From Effrenium voratum (taxonomy: Eukaryota > Sar > Dinophyceae > Suessiales > Symbiodiniaceae): DNA of 64,000 nucleotides. The stretch covers positions 282,001 through 346,000 of the forward strand of contig CAUJNA010003321.1 of the NCBI GenBank assembly GCA_963377175.1. Reading direction: 5' to 3'. Below are positions 45,229-56,450 of the stretch, one piece after another. Below the pieces are notes generated by a model that was not told the DNA's origin, searched no databases, and saw only the letters and a program-made list of their open reading frames with translations. Numbering within the stretch: the first letter of the stretch is position 1; each line of letters starts with the position of its first letter. The position numbers and the translations under genes were made by a program.

Positions 45229-45507
45229 ATGTTGGGCGAAGACTCCAAGTAAGCGTCGAGGTCCTGCACAGGCTAGTATATAAAATAACTTAGTTGCTGA
45301 TGGCCGACATCAATCAGCAAGTTCCTGCCTGTTTGAACCCCTGCTGCGAGAGCAGCAAATCCAAATCCATTGCGGTTTTGGGCTGTTCTGCAAAGCGCAA
45401 ATCAGGCTATCCTGAAACAGCTGTGGGGCGGACGGGGCGGAGTCGCAGCGCAACTTGCTGCAAACATGGTTGCATCGCGGTTCATCAAATTCCCATTCAT
45501 TCTCAAA

Positions 45508-48500
45508 TTAGTGGAGACTGAGCGAAGCACCGGCGCTGTCACGGAGCAACTTCTCCACCTTCTCCGCCTTGAGAAACTGGCTCCGCCCGTGGCTCAGGAC
45601 AAACTCCAAGGAGCTGACGGTGGCCGCAGTGTGGCAGACCTGGCAGGCAGTTCTGGGGCGGGCTCAGGGCTGTGACGGCCATACAAAACACTTCTCTGCT
45701 TTTAGGCAATGAACCAAAAAAGAACCACTATTGAAACAAACCTTCCGCAAGACTCGGCTTCCTGGAGTTGGGCATCCCCTGAAATGGACAGTGGGCTACA
45801 TGGATGGGTCGACGGGCAACCTTGAGAAAATGAAATACATGAAAGCCAAGTTGCCATGAAGAGCTTCCATTTTTGTCCGGGGACCACGTCGCTTTCCTCC
45901 CCAGCCCTGTTGATAGCCTTCGTGACATACAGGGTGCACCCGTTTGTGCGAGAAGGGGTTTTTGCGACCACATCATACTTCTCGGTGAGCCGATCAAGTG
46001 TAGTGGGCTCTTCAGGCCATTGCAATTTGTCTGTGTTCTGGGCATCCTGCAAGGCCAGTCGCGGGCTAGTTGGTGTGAGCTTGGGTTTTTCCGTCTGCTC
46101 GCCAGCTGACTGTGCGCGGGCCAGGTTTCTGTCGAACCTTGGTTTGCAGCCCGTGGTATGTTGAAGGATGTTAAGCGCAAAGGGGGGGCCAAGTCAGTCC
46201 AAGTCACTGTTTGTCAAAGTCTTGGCACATCTTGCGCCATTCTGCACCACGAACCGGATCATTGCAGTGAAGCTCCCGAACCTGAGTAGGAAGAGTGAAC
46301 TCAAACTTGCTCAAGCCCCTCTTGCTGTTGTCCACCGCAATCTGCACAAACTTTGTGGGGTAATCGCTGATGTCCACAGAGTCGGGCAGATCAATTGGCT
46401 CGCGTTCATAGGCCTTGTAGCCAGGTAGCTTCTTCAGGAGCTGGCCCCCATTTTTCCAATCCTTTGGATCACAGAATGTTTCAGTTTCAACAACCCAACC
46501 TCAATTCTTTTTCGACAGTTGCTATGACTTTCTTGGGTGATCAGAACAGTAGGGACGCAACCTGCATTTTACCCCAAGTCCTGCATGAGACGCACTGCCA
46601 CCACTTGCTCGCTGTAGCTGCCGTGCTCCAGGACCGATGTCACGGACAACGACCTGATCATCGGGCTCTTGTCGGCGGCCAAGTGCCACTTCATGGCAGT
46701 GGTTTCCAGGGCGGCATCGTAGGGTGTCAAATTCAGAACCCTGGCGCTTCCTAAGTTTCCCAAAGGAACACAGGACAAAAAGGCGGTTAACATGTTTAGT
46801 TTTGGCAATGGTAAATAAAGATGTAGGAAGAATAAAACGGCCGGCTGTTTGGACAACTGAGTTTCTGAAACTGAGATTACCCAAAAGCCCATGAAGCAGT
46901 GCCCGAGGGAACCCATCGCCACTCAAATATTGGGCGGTCTCCTGCACATCGCTCATGGCCCTGCAAGGTGCAGCAAGTCTTAGTCGCAAAACTAAAATCA
47001 AGGAACATGTTTAGGCGGGGTGCAGAGGGTTGGTCCAGAAAAACTTGGCACTCGCGGCTCGAAACCAAGTTGAACAGCATACCGAATTTTGCGGGGCACG
47101 ACCAAAGTGACAAGGACGTTTAGGAGCATTGTGCGAATCTATTTCTAGGGTGGGTTCATACCAACCCAATCAAACATGTTTGTTTTTTGTGGGGTGCGCT
47201 CCCTATAAGTTTGACACCTCGCCTGGAGCCTTCAGCGGTTGAAGGCGTCGAGTCCTTTCCCAAGCTGGGTATCACATACTCCCGCTCAGGGTTCCAGGGG
47301 ATCGGCTCCCTGTTCCCCCTTGGTTGGTGAACTGTGTTGCGCAAGGGTCCACACAACAGGCTACCACACGTCAAAGAGTCGTGGTGTATCCATTTTCATT
47401 TGTTCAGGCAAGGGGCCCATCAATGGCCATGGGGCACCCCGCAAAGATGTTGTGCTCCTTCGTTGCCTCATCCATGCAAATCCAGCCCGTGAAGTTGATG
47501 GGGACTTGCTTGTTGGCCGGCGGCTCCCCCATCCTCAAAATGATAGCCTGCGTCCACAAGCGCTTCCCGTCAGCCTTGTCCTCGATTCTCCTGTTAGGGT
47601 TTTCAAGGAAACCGGCCAGGTCTAGTTGCTCATGAAAAACATCATGGCAGTTTCCCAATGCGCCTGATTTCGCCTCTGGTTCCATTTTTGATTTTGCTGC
47701 TGGTCAAGTGGGGGCACACAATGAGACCCACGCTGCTTTCCGGCTTTCGAGATAAAGCGCGGCGCATCAAGTCAAACGTCTCGTTCAAGGTGTTGTTGGA
47801 GAGCCTTCCATGCTTCATGTAATCCAAAACTGCTATGATGGGCTCATTGTCCACGTCAGCGAGAAACTGCAGGGGCAAACAAGATCACACGCAAATCCGA
47901 TTTGTCTTGATTTTTATTTTGGCAAGGCGGCCTGAGAAATGGCGCAGTCAAGTTGGGATTGCTCCCCATGGACATGCTTGATCCAGCGACCCATATGTTG
48001 GGTGACCATTGAAGCGCCGATGCTGTTCCTTGGACAACATGACGCCAAGTTTTCATTGGAATAAATTGAACTCCTTGCGTCACAAAAATGTTAAAACTGG
48101 CCAGGCTCTGGGCTTTCAAGTGAAGTACCTTCTTGAGATGCCTAGTCCGCTCGCACTGGTCCCCTTTCTCCAGTAGGCGGCCCAGGGTTGCCACGTCCTT
48201 GCTCAGTTTCAGGACGTCCTGGTCCCACGAAAGCTTCATAGCCTCTTCATCCAAGCGGGAAATTTCTTTCTCTGCGATATCCAACGTTTCTTGGTCGATG
48301 GATCGCATGGGGAGCAAATCGTGCCACATTTGGCAATGGGAGGCCTGAAAGCTGGCGTTGCACGCGTCAATGTGGCACTGGATGTCATCATTGTAGTCCC
48401 TAGCTAGGAGTGGGGTGCACAATTGTGGGTTGGCAAGTTCACTTCTAAACAGCTCCGCAAAAAAAAACAAAAACACAAAAAACAAAACAAAACCAAAACA

Positions 48501-49980
48501 AACGTGCCAAAGGCACCCCTCCACAACCTTATTCAAGGCAAGTTCAACCTTGTCTTCGCTGAAAAGGGGGCTGTTGTTCCGCTCGACGTCTTTGGCCGAT
48601 AGCATTTGCTCCGCCACCCATGTCAAAGCGCACATGCAGTTGCACTCCCGGTCCCATTCTGTCGGCTGCAAGCGACACAACTGGGTCTTGCTTGTTCTTC
48701 GGCGAAGGGAGATCTCATGCAGGTACATCACGCGTTCCAAGAAGATGGTTTGCTTGCGGGCCGTGACTTGTAGCACTTGATGCCATATCCCTTCAGAAGC
48801 TCCATACATCACCCCTTTGAGCAGCCATCGCGTTGACAACAAAGTCTCTTTGTGGAAGGCTGCAGGGAGCAGAGTTCAAATCTTTTGAATGAAATGTTCG
48901 CCCAACTAAAATTCCCTCCCCCGAGTCCTTGCCTGACTCGTCGGCCCTGAACTTGTGGAAGTGCCTCTGGATGATTGCCCAGGCATCGGCCGCGCAGCCA
49001 ACCTGGCAGGCAGACACGGAGAAGGCGCACCGACGGTTGACAGAACAAGGGCATGATGGGTTGATCTGACAGTCGTGGAATTGTAATCACCCAAGATTAG
49101 CACGACTCTAGATAACAAAGCACCTTTGAAGCCGAGTATCACCACCCCCACTTTGCTTTTGGGACCGAACCCAGCTCTTCCAATCAGTTGGTTTCTGTGT
49201 TCAAAGCATTATTGAAGAACCAGTGCAGGGTGCGCCCACAAAGTCGTTTGCGCCAAATAGTGCTAAGGGTGCGGTGTCCCCAAACATTGTTGACCCTCAC
49301 TAATTGGCACCATTGCGAAGGGTTAACTATAAAAATGTTGGAGCCCACGTTTCCTTGTGGCGTTTTTCAAAAACACTCAATCAGCCAAGGATATACTCTG
49401 CAAAGTCACTGCCTGGAAATAGGTCTAAATATGGAAGCACATTGCGCCTGTTTGAAACAACACGGCGCCCCCTAAATAAAGTCAAATGTTTTGGGTCTCA
49501 GAAAATGTATCTCAACACAAAAAGCTGTTCAGAAGTTGTAAAATTGCCCTTTTCGAAGAATTTCCTGGAGTTAGGACACAAAGGACAAACTCCTCATTTT
49601 ACCGGACCGCTGCAACTGCAATTCAAAGTAGTAGAGCTAGACTGCCTGCTGGTGAACTGGGAGACAAATCGCAGTAGTTTGGGTGGGGGTGGATTTTTTT
49701 CTCAGGGGTTGACATTTAGGACAGAGGGTCGAGCGGAGAGGCACTGGCGGCTAATTACTGCAAACCAGTTCATGATATCTTGTTGGCGCGCAAGATTTGC
49801 GGAGAAAGCCAAACAAAACTAACCAAGCCCCTCCTTGAATCCAAACATCGACGCTGCGGCAGCACTGTCGATCCTATAGCGAGGGTTTGCCAGCGCCACC
49901 CCGAAGCTGTTGTACTCAGACACTGAGTCCAGGAAGGCGCGCTTGCACTGCTCCATCGTGGGGTTGGAGATGGCACGTTC
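45508..49980 (-). CDS. Unknown large multi-exon gene of the element
   Basis: Supported exons: 49980-49824 (SNPTMEQCKRAFLDSVSEYN), 49002-48907 (GCAADAWAIIQRHFHKFRAD), 48859-48528 (110 codons, WLLKGVMYGASEGIWHQVLQ), 48452-~48120 (coiled-coil-like, KEISRLDEEAMKLSWDQDVL), 47866-~47687 (PIIAVLDYMKHGRLSNNTLN), ~47660-47420 (LWTQAIILRMGEPPANKQVP), ~47340-47210, 46960-46881, ~46752-46560, ~46470-46182, ~46140-45850 (LQWPEEPTTLDRLTEKYDVV) and 45639-45508 (ending in TAA). The 75-bp intron 48527-48453 is GT-AG and phase-consistent. The run is long and uninterrupted in strand, but several junctions are not phase-checked, so more than one gene is possible. I recognise no domain. Position inside the element makes it a candidate accessory or structural gene. 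Confidence 0.5.
49010..49820. other. No gene recognised (probable intron)
   Basis: Lies between two minus-strand exons. Only short open frames occur; I see no repeat or conserved motif. Confidence 0.4.
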
Positions 49981-49999
49981 CTGGGATGGGCAAGCAATT

Positions 50000-50950
50000 C
50001 CAGGATGGGCTGCTCCCATATGTTTGGACTTATCTGGCTGATTAGCCGCTACAAGAAGGATGGTTGACCTGACAATGGGGAATACTCGATAATGCCCCCC
50101 CACGTTTAGCAAAAAAGCAAAGCAGCCGTAAAGCCTGATATAATTTTCCGCCATAAGCCATTTCTGAACCAAACCGAAAAAGGAACAGCAGCATCCCCAA
50201 CATCACCTGCCATTTCCCCAGCATCACCCCGGTTCAATTGTCCTAAGATGAATGAACCGCACAAACCCGACTTTTGGTTCAAAGCTCAAGACGGCACCTA
50301 GTGGGAGCTTCAAATGGTGTTAGGGGGCAGCAACATCCCCAGCACCACCAGAAATCCTAGTCCTATAACCATGCCCTTCTTGATTCTCCCGGCAGTGGTC
50401 CAAAAATAGAAGCATGCCTAGTGTTACACATTTCCAGTAGTTTTGCTACAACACAAACGTAATTCCCTGGTTGGACAAAGCAAAAATTATTTGGGTCGCT
50501 TCCCCGCTTCCTGGAAATGGACTTGGCCCAATGCGACTTGGCCCAATGTGCAGAAGCTCCGAACGCGAACATGTTTCTTTGTGACACGGCCAACTGCTGG
50601 GAGAACTGTGCGCTGGCAAAACGGCTCCATGAGATAAAACATACGTACCATCATAAAAACTTCTAACATATGAGTCAAAGCCAACCGAACAAAAAACGAA
50701 AAACTATGACCATTTATGATCCAGCTGCCAAACTAGTTTGTGTTGCGTGACACGCAACATTTGAGCGTTTGCCGTTTTGTTTTCTTGTCTCTCACACCCA
50801 CAGTGTCATCAGGACTCTGTGATATCGCAACACGTATCTTGAATGAATGGAGCTATGGTGGTGCCAGAACGTGGCCTACCTCATGACACGCATCATCAAT
50901 GGAGTTGTTTGCGTTGTGGTGACATGAGCTCTCTTGCCTTGCCTCCTATA
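50000..50950. other. No gene recognised
   Basis: AT-richer than the flanking exons, with only short open frames on both strands. Probably intergenic or intronic sequence of the element. Confidence 0.4.
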
Positions 50951-50958
50951 CAGTGCAA

Positions 50959-52730
50959 TCAAATTTCTTTCATCAGATCCTCTGCCCTGCTATGGAAGAT
51001 CATCGTGACCTGCACCGGATTCTTTTTCTGCTTCTCCGATTGCTGGTGCGTGAGCTGCATTCGCCGGTACATGATGTTCGCCCGGTCCAGCTTCAGGAAC
51101 GTGCAGTTGAGGCTCGTGGCCGTGTTGATCCACCTCAGACGCAGGCGACGGTTTCGGGGTGACGACAGGCGACGGTTTCGGGGTGAAAGCAGGCGACGGT
51201 TTCGGGGTGAAGGCAGGCGACGGTTTCGGGGTGAAGGCAGGCGACGGTTTCGGGGTGAAGGCAGGCGACGGTTTCGGGGTGAAGCAAAGGTGACGGTTCC
51301 AAGGTGAAAGTGGCAGTGTGGAGCAAAGAAGAACACCGCCATCACCTTTTTATGTTCAAACTTCCCTCAGAGCCAAAGGCGACGGTTTCGCCGAAACCCT
51401 CACCTCTGGTCCTTTTCCAAAATCACACCTCCCGTAACGGCTTAAGGACCACCCTGAAAGCCTCAAGCCTGGTTCTTCAGAATCTGAGGGCCACAGGCGA
51501 CGGTTTCGACCAAACCATCACCTTTCCAACTTGGACTCTTGGGATGTTCAAAAGGCGATGGTTTTGCCTTGCGGAGCCCCCGTCACATTCCCAACCAGCA
51601 GTACTGACCCCTCCTGTGACGGGGTGCCATTTACCATTTGGGGGATTAAGCTGGAGCAGAAAGACACAGGTTGCCACAAGCTTCAACAAGACAATAGCAA
51701 CAAGCTTCGAGTAGAGGGCTCGAGCCACAAGCTCCCAACTAGAGAGTAGCCACTAGCTCCGTAGCCACAGACTCCAAACCAAGGGTGCTCCAATAAAAGG
51801 GGCCCACAAGCTCTAAGCTAGAAGGGTCGGCAAGGGTAGCCAGAAAGGAGGGTAGCCAGAAGTTCGAAGTAGAGAGTAGTAGGGTCAGCTACAAGGTAGC
51901 CACCAGGGTTAATGTGGGGGTTTACAAACCAAGCTGGAAAAAGCAACCTTCCCCCGCCCTCTTTGGTGTGTCCTTTTTGGAGCCCTTTTTCCTCCCCAAA
52001 AACGGCGAGCGTCCTGCCAAATTCTTCCTGCTCCCCTTCGCCCCAGGACTTGCTGATGTGGCTGTACGTGTAGGCCACGGAGAACAACAAAATGCTGACA
52101 CGCCCAATCCCCTTTGCTGCTTGAACTGATCCAAAACCGCAAGGATTCCCAAGCTGGTTGTCGGCGGCTGTCACCTCCACGTTTTCTCTGTAGTTCTCAA
52201 AGCCCCCGGAGTAAATCGACCAAGCGTTGAGCAGCCAATCCTTGAGGATTGGAAACCCGTCCTGCGGCTCCGTGAGGCCAAGGCTCGTCAGCGGCAATGT
52301 GAACGGAGCGGTTCGCGCAGTGGCCTCAGATCGAAGCGGGGCTCTTCGGTGTGACCCTTGAAGGAGTCAAATCCCTGTCAAGTAGCTGGAAACGTAACTG
52401 ATGATGGGCTCGTCATGTTCCCCGCTTCTTGCTCCAGCCAAATTTGAACCGACTGGTACGCCCCTTCTTTGCTGAAGAACTCAGCAGCAAACTTGGCAGG
52501 GTGCTCATCTTTCATCGCATCAAACTGCCTCAGGAGTTTTGTTGTTTTGTGTGTACTGCAGAAGGAAAAGTAACTGTGGCATTTTGGAGGGTCAAGTCAA
52601 GATACTCTGCAGCTGCAATCAGCCTAGTACACCATGGCCCACCCTCGCGTTTCAGTGCTTTGGCAGAGCTTGGCTCCTTCTTCACATCGGACCTGCGTTT
52701 GGCCCCCATGGCTCTCAGCTTGAGCCGCAC
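50959..52730 (-). CDS. Unknown multi-exon gene downstream of the methyltransferase
   Basis: Exons: 52730-52581 (50 codons, with [20 protein letters not shown]), 52555-~52397 ([31 protein letters not shown]), 52297-~52155 ([20 protein letters not shown]), and ~51130-50959 ([20 protein letters not shown], ending AEDLMKEI and TGA). The charged helical character and consistent minus-strand reading support coding. A 24-bp repeat array (51141-51290) can be read in the frame of the last exon as tandem Ser/Pro/Arg/Asn octamers. The first exon starts 206 bp after the methyltransferase stop, so these could be C-terminal exons of the same transcript if that stop is spliced out. No family recognised. Confidence 0.5.
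51141..51300 (+). repeat. 24-bp minisatellite
   Basis: About six near-identical copies of CAGGCGACGGTTTCGGGGTG plus AAGG, with a seventh decayed; isolated GGCGACGGTTTCG copies follow to 51560. The unit is a multiple of three, so either strand can be read as an eight-residue repeat. Confidence 0.85.
51660..51910. repeat. Degenerate AGCCACAAGCTC repeat
   Basis: Loosely tandem words such as CCACAAGCTCCAACTAGAGA and GTAGCCAGAAG. No coding signal is seen in this stretch. Confidence 0.45.
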
Positions 52731-52935
52731 CTGAGGCAAAGTAAAAACAAACTCAAGGTGAAGAAGGACATTCATGTGAGAGCAAGTTGCACACAGAAGG
52801 ACAGGTTTAACGAAAAAGCACGTTTTGTCTGAAGCAGCCACGGTCCACATGCTGCAATCTTCTGAGCTAATTGGTAGCACAAAGCTTCTCGAATTTGCTG
52901 CAGCTGCAGCGATTTGCATTCTGGCATGATGCGAT

Positions 52936-54736
52936 CTAGCGCCGCTCTAGCCCTACTACGCATGCCAACAATACTGCGCCCATGCAAGCGCAATGCATGG
53001 TATTTCCAGCCATGCGAAACTTTTGGGAGTTCGGTGTGGATTCCATGCGCAACTGCCTTGACCCACAAGCCTTGGCCTGAATGGAGTTCAAGGGGAGGGC
53101 ATTAGCTGCCAACGCCTCCTCAGGTGAGAGGCATCGCCCGCGAGCCTCGGCGAGGCTGGCGTGGGATTTCTTTGAAGAAGGGTTGGCCAGGGTTCTGCAA
53201 GTGTGTTGGACCGAGAAACTACGCTGAAGACTTTGCCACTTGCCGTTGTCAGAGTGGGGAAGCTGCCATCTGCGGTTTCATGCCTGCGGCGGTTGGAGTC
53301 GCCCTTCTGCTGCAAGTCGTAGAACTTCTTGTCGGGGAAGCGGGCCTTGTAGAGCTCGAGATTCGTGTCCTCAAGTCAAGGAACAAGACCAACGGGGTTT
53401 TGGAAGCCGGTCAAGCTTGCTTCAGTTGCTTGCAGTTGAGAATCCAAAGACGGGGTCAGGGTTGCCCTTGGGAGGTTCTGGAAGTAGAAGTTCAAGGGCG
53501 GCATGACCACTCGAAGCTTGAGTGCCTCAACGATCTCTTTGAAAACCATCCCTGGCCGCCATTGCACGGTAGACTTGTTCCAAATCACCAAGAACAATCG
53601 GGCTCGCGCAACCGGGTTCCCAAACAGACGTGGGTCCAGGCATACGGCCTGAACTCCCCAAGTCTTGGGCTTGAAGTAGGCACGGACGTGACGCATACCA
53701 TACTCTGTGACGTTTTCAACAATCACAACATCCCATTCATCCTCATTACAATTGTCATAGTGTGTCCCATGCGAAGCGTAGGCTCTGTGCATTTTGCCAG
53801 ATCTCTTCCCCATAGCGCTGAAGGGGGTGCAAGGCGGTCCAGAAATGTTGACAGCCATTCCTTAGATGGCCAGCGAAGCGTGATGCAATGACCCCAACAT
53901 TGAAAGCTTTCTCGAATTGAGCAAAGGGTCTGCGAGTGGAATTGCTGGGGCGCCAAACGGGACAATTCCGCTGGTGGGTGGCACACGCAGCGTGCTTGCT
54001 TTTGAGGTCGGCCACATCCCCAAAGGTGCAAACATTGTAGGTGTTGGACAAGACCTTTTGGCAATGCTTGTCACTGTCGCAGTTGTAGTGGATGTTGACC
54101 ACGGGGCGCTTGGTGATTGCGGGGCTGGCCGAGAGGCAGTCCAGCGCGGCGTTGTTCAAGGACTCCAGCGCCTGGCAAAGACAGGGGTTGGGCAGGGTAG
54201 GGAAGGTTGGGAGGGCCTGAGTCGCCTGGCACTGAGTTTTTGAAAGGGGCTGTTCGAAGTTTGAGGTCTGGATGCTGGAAAGGATTGAGTTGCGGTTGGG
54301 AAGGGATGAAGTTGAAGCTATATATACAAATATGTACCAGCACACTTGACACAGGCCTGCTCGGGGCATCCAACTCCGCTAAAGCAGGTCGCCACGTCCC
54401 ACTGCCACTGGCTAAGAGCGCGCATCAAATCAGCTTCCCCATTGGCGTCTTTGTAGAGTTGCAAGAAGGTCTTTGCCCATTGGAAAGACTGGTTGACATT
54501 CTTTGGACCGGCGGGGCGGTTCTTGTCAGCTGGGTCCAGGCTGACTTTGGGATACCTTCTCCTTGGCACGGCTGACGGTATGTGACGTTTCCTTTACTCA
54601 GCAAAACCAGTCGTCAGGCCAAACTAAACTTCGGAAAGCGTCTGTTTTACCACTTTGTCCTTGCGGACTGCCCGCTTACCACGGCCAGGAGTTTTCGATG
54701 GACTCCTCTTGCTGGTCAGCTTCTTGATGGCAGAGG
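52936..54736 (-). CDS. C5 cytosine-specific DNA methyltransferase, complete catalytic domain
   Basis: Exons: 54736-54680 (basic SKRSPSKTPGR), 54571-54357, 54171-~54000, 53860-53508, 53369-53223, 53169-52936 (stop TAG). Motif I, VATCFSGVGCPEQ, ends exon 2. Motifs II-III, including YNCDSDKHCQ and FGDVADL, are in exon 3. Motif IV, SGPPCTPFS, has its catalytic Cys codon at 53831-53829. ENV (motif VI) and GNPVARARLF (motif VIII) follow. Exon 5 carries a target-recognition-like FYDLQQKG...DGSFPTLTT. Exon 6 carries CLSPEEAL and AGNTMHCACMGAV (motif X). All key residues are present. The protein would transfer methyl from S-adenosylmethionine to cytosine C5 in nuclear DNA. Exon lengths agree in phase at most junctions; the exon 3/4 join is not fixed. 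The second intron has a GC donor (CAG|GCCTGT). Upstream open stretches (54973-54823 and about 55.05 kb) may add N-terminal exons. The specific subfamily is not assigned. Confidence 0.82.
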
Positions 54737-54822
54737 CTAGAGAAATCGCAGGCCTGGCGCAAGTTACCATTTGCCGGTTTGTTCAGTGAAGGGTGGCTAG
54801 TCAGGCTGGCCTTTTCATCCCT

Positions 54823-54973
54823 CAAACGAGCCCACGAAATTGTGGCTCTGACTTGATCCGCAAAAGGCTTTCCAAAAGAGCGTCTAAGATCTGGAACATG
54901 GCATGCAGGGCAGCAAGCTCAACGCTGACCATGTATTTTGCGATCCCCAGTCGCAGCTCCTCCACCGTTGCCA
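54823..54973 (-). CDS. Possible N-terminal exon upstream of the methyltransferase
   Basis: An open minus-strand stretch of about 50 codons reading SCLATVEELRLGIAKYMVSV and LLRIKSEPQF, helical and coding-like, followed by an in-frame TGA. A second open stretch (LAAQKHHSGI, DSVSVDRAPVPK) lies just upstream in another frame. They may be early exons of the methyltransferase or the end of a separate small gene. No family recognised. Confidence 0.4.
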
Positions 54974-55339
54974 GGCACGAATCTTAGGCACGGGAGCCCG
55001 GTCCACACTGACACTGTCACAGTCAATCCCGCTATGGTGCTTCTGAGCTGCTAAGAAAAGGGTCAGGTCGAGGTCAAGGCTTGCTAGAAGGGAGGTTGCG
55101 CGTCTTCCCAGATCTCATACCTGGGAGGCTTGGCTTCGCTAGACAATTGATGGGGGGTGCAATGTCTGAACTCATAACCCCCCCCCGCCCCCGCCTGCAT
55201 GAACTTTGCACAGAAATAACCGACTCAGCTGAGTCAATTGAAGTGTTGATTGAAGTCTGCGTTTGTTCAGCCAGGACCTCGTCAAAATTTTCCACTGCAT
55301 ATCCACGGCGGAGAATTGGGCGAGGTGACCGTTCCCTCG

Positions 55340-55757
55340 AAAGGGTTTCCTGTCAGCGGCAAACATCACAGTCAACTATGTTGAAAGGATTTCCTGTCAA
55401 CGCAAAGTTCAAATGACTCATACTGGAACGGCTTTCCTGTCAACAGCAAGCATCACGTTGAAAGGGTTTCCTGCCAACGGACGCATTACAAATTCCAATG
55501 TCATCATGAACCGGAGTTTCCTGTCTACGGAAAAACCACGCTCAAATAGGAAGCGTTGAAGGGAGCGAGCATCACAGATTCGGCTAGCGCACGGTGAAAT
55601 TGTTTCCTGGCAACAGAAAACATCACACTCAATAAATTCAAATAGCACACGTTGAAACGGCGTCCTGTCAAAACGTTCAAAAAGCGCATGGTGAACGGGT
55701 TTCCTGTCGACAGAATGTGTGTGTGTGTGTGATGTTTGCTGTTGACAGGAAGCCTCT
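55340..55757 (+). repeat. Irregular TTTCCTGTCAACRG repeat
   Basis: Eight copies of TTTCCTGTCAACGG-like words spaced about 35-85 bp apart, each often followed by CATCAC and GTTGAAA, closing with an inverted TGTTGACAGGAA and a short GT run. No gene is seen between 55.0 and 56.1 kb apart from this. Confidence 0.7.
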
Positions 55758-56141
55758 TCAAAGTGCTCTTATTGAATCTAGTAACTGTTCAATGTCGGGG
55801 CGGCCTGCAGCTCGTCACGACCAGCAGTCAGCCCCATAGTCCTAGCAACTCTGAAGAAATGATGAGCAAGCTGAAGAAGCACGTTACAAGGTGAGGTTTC
55901 CTTGTAGGGCCACGCTTGTTGGTCTCAAGGTTGAAGTCGATCGCCACGATGGCTGGCCTACAAGGCGATGGGGCGGTCAGGGGTGGGAGTTGCACCAGAC
56001 TGCCCAATTCTGTTTGGTTGTTCCCCAATTATTTGGAAGGCTTTGAAGGATAGCAATGAAGTTGCAAGGCCATGGGTTGGATTTTTTTCCATTTCTACCA
56101 TGGTCCCTGCTCAACAAACTTGCCGGCCTTTGCTCACACGC

Positions 56142-56290
56142 GTCCTGCAGGGTCAGCGTAGGGTGCGAGTCCATTGTCCTGGGGAGCGGGCAAAGGTAAA
56201 TGGGGGAACTCAAGAGACTCACAAGTGCGTGTTGGGGCACAGAGCGGCTCCAGATGGAGTCCAGGGCCGGCAGGCCCCCTACTACGCAGT
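56142..56290 (-). CDS. Two possible small exons after the transposase-like gene
   Basis: Minus-strand LPALDSIWSRSVPQHAL ends at a strong donor GTGAGT (about 56223). After a GT-AG gap (acceptor CCCCAG) it continues in phase as DNGLAPYADPAGR. They may be terminal exons of the DUF7869-like gene or early exons of the methyltransferase gene. No homology recognised. Confidence 0.3.
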
Positions 56291-56450
56291 TCAAGCCACT
56301 GACACAAGGGTGGCGTGATCAAAGATGCGTGTCTTGCACATGCGTGGGGTTGTCTCACGGTTCACTAGCACAATACACAGCTTTCTTTTTTCAGCGCTCC
56401 CTTTGGATCACTGCCCTAAACATCATAGCAGGGGTTAGCTTTGCCAACAC

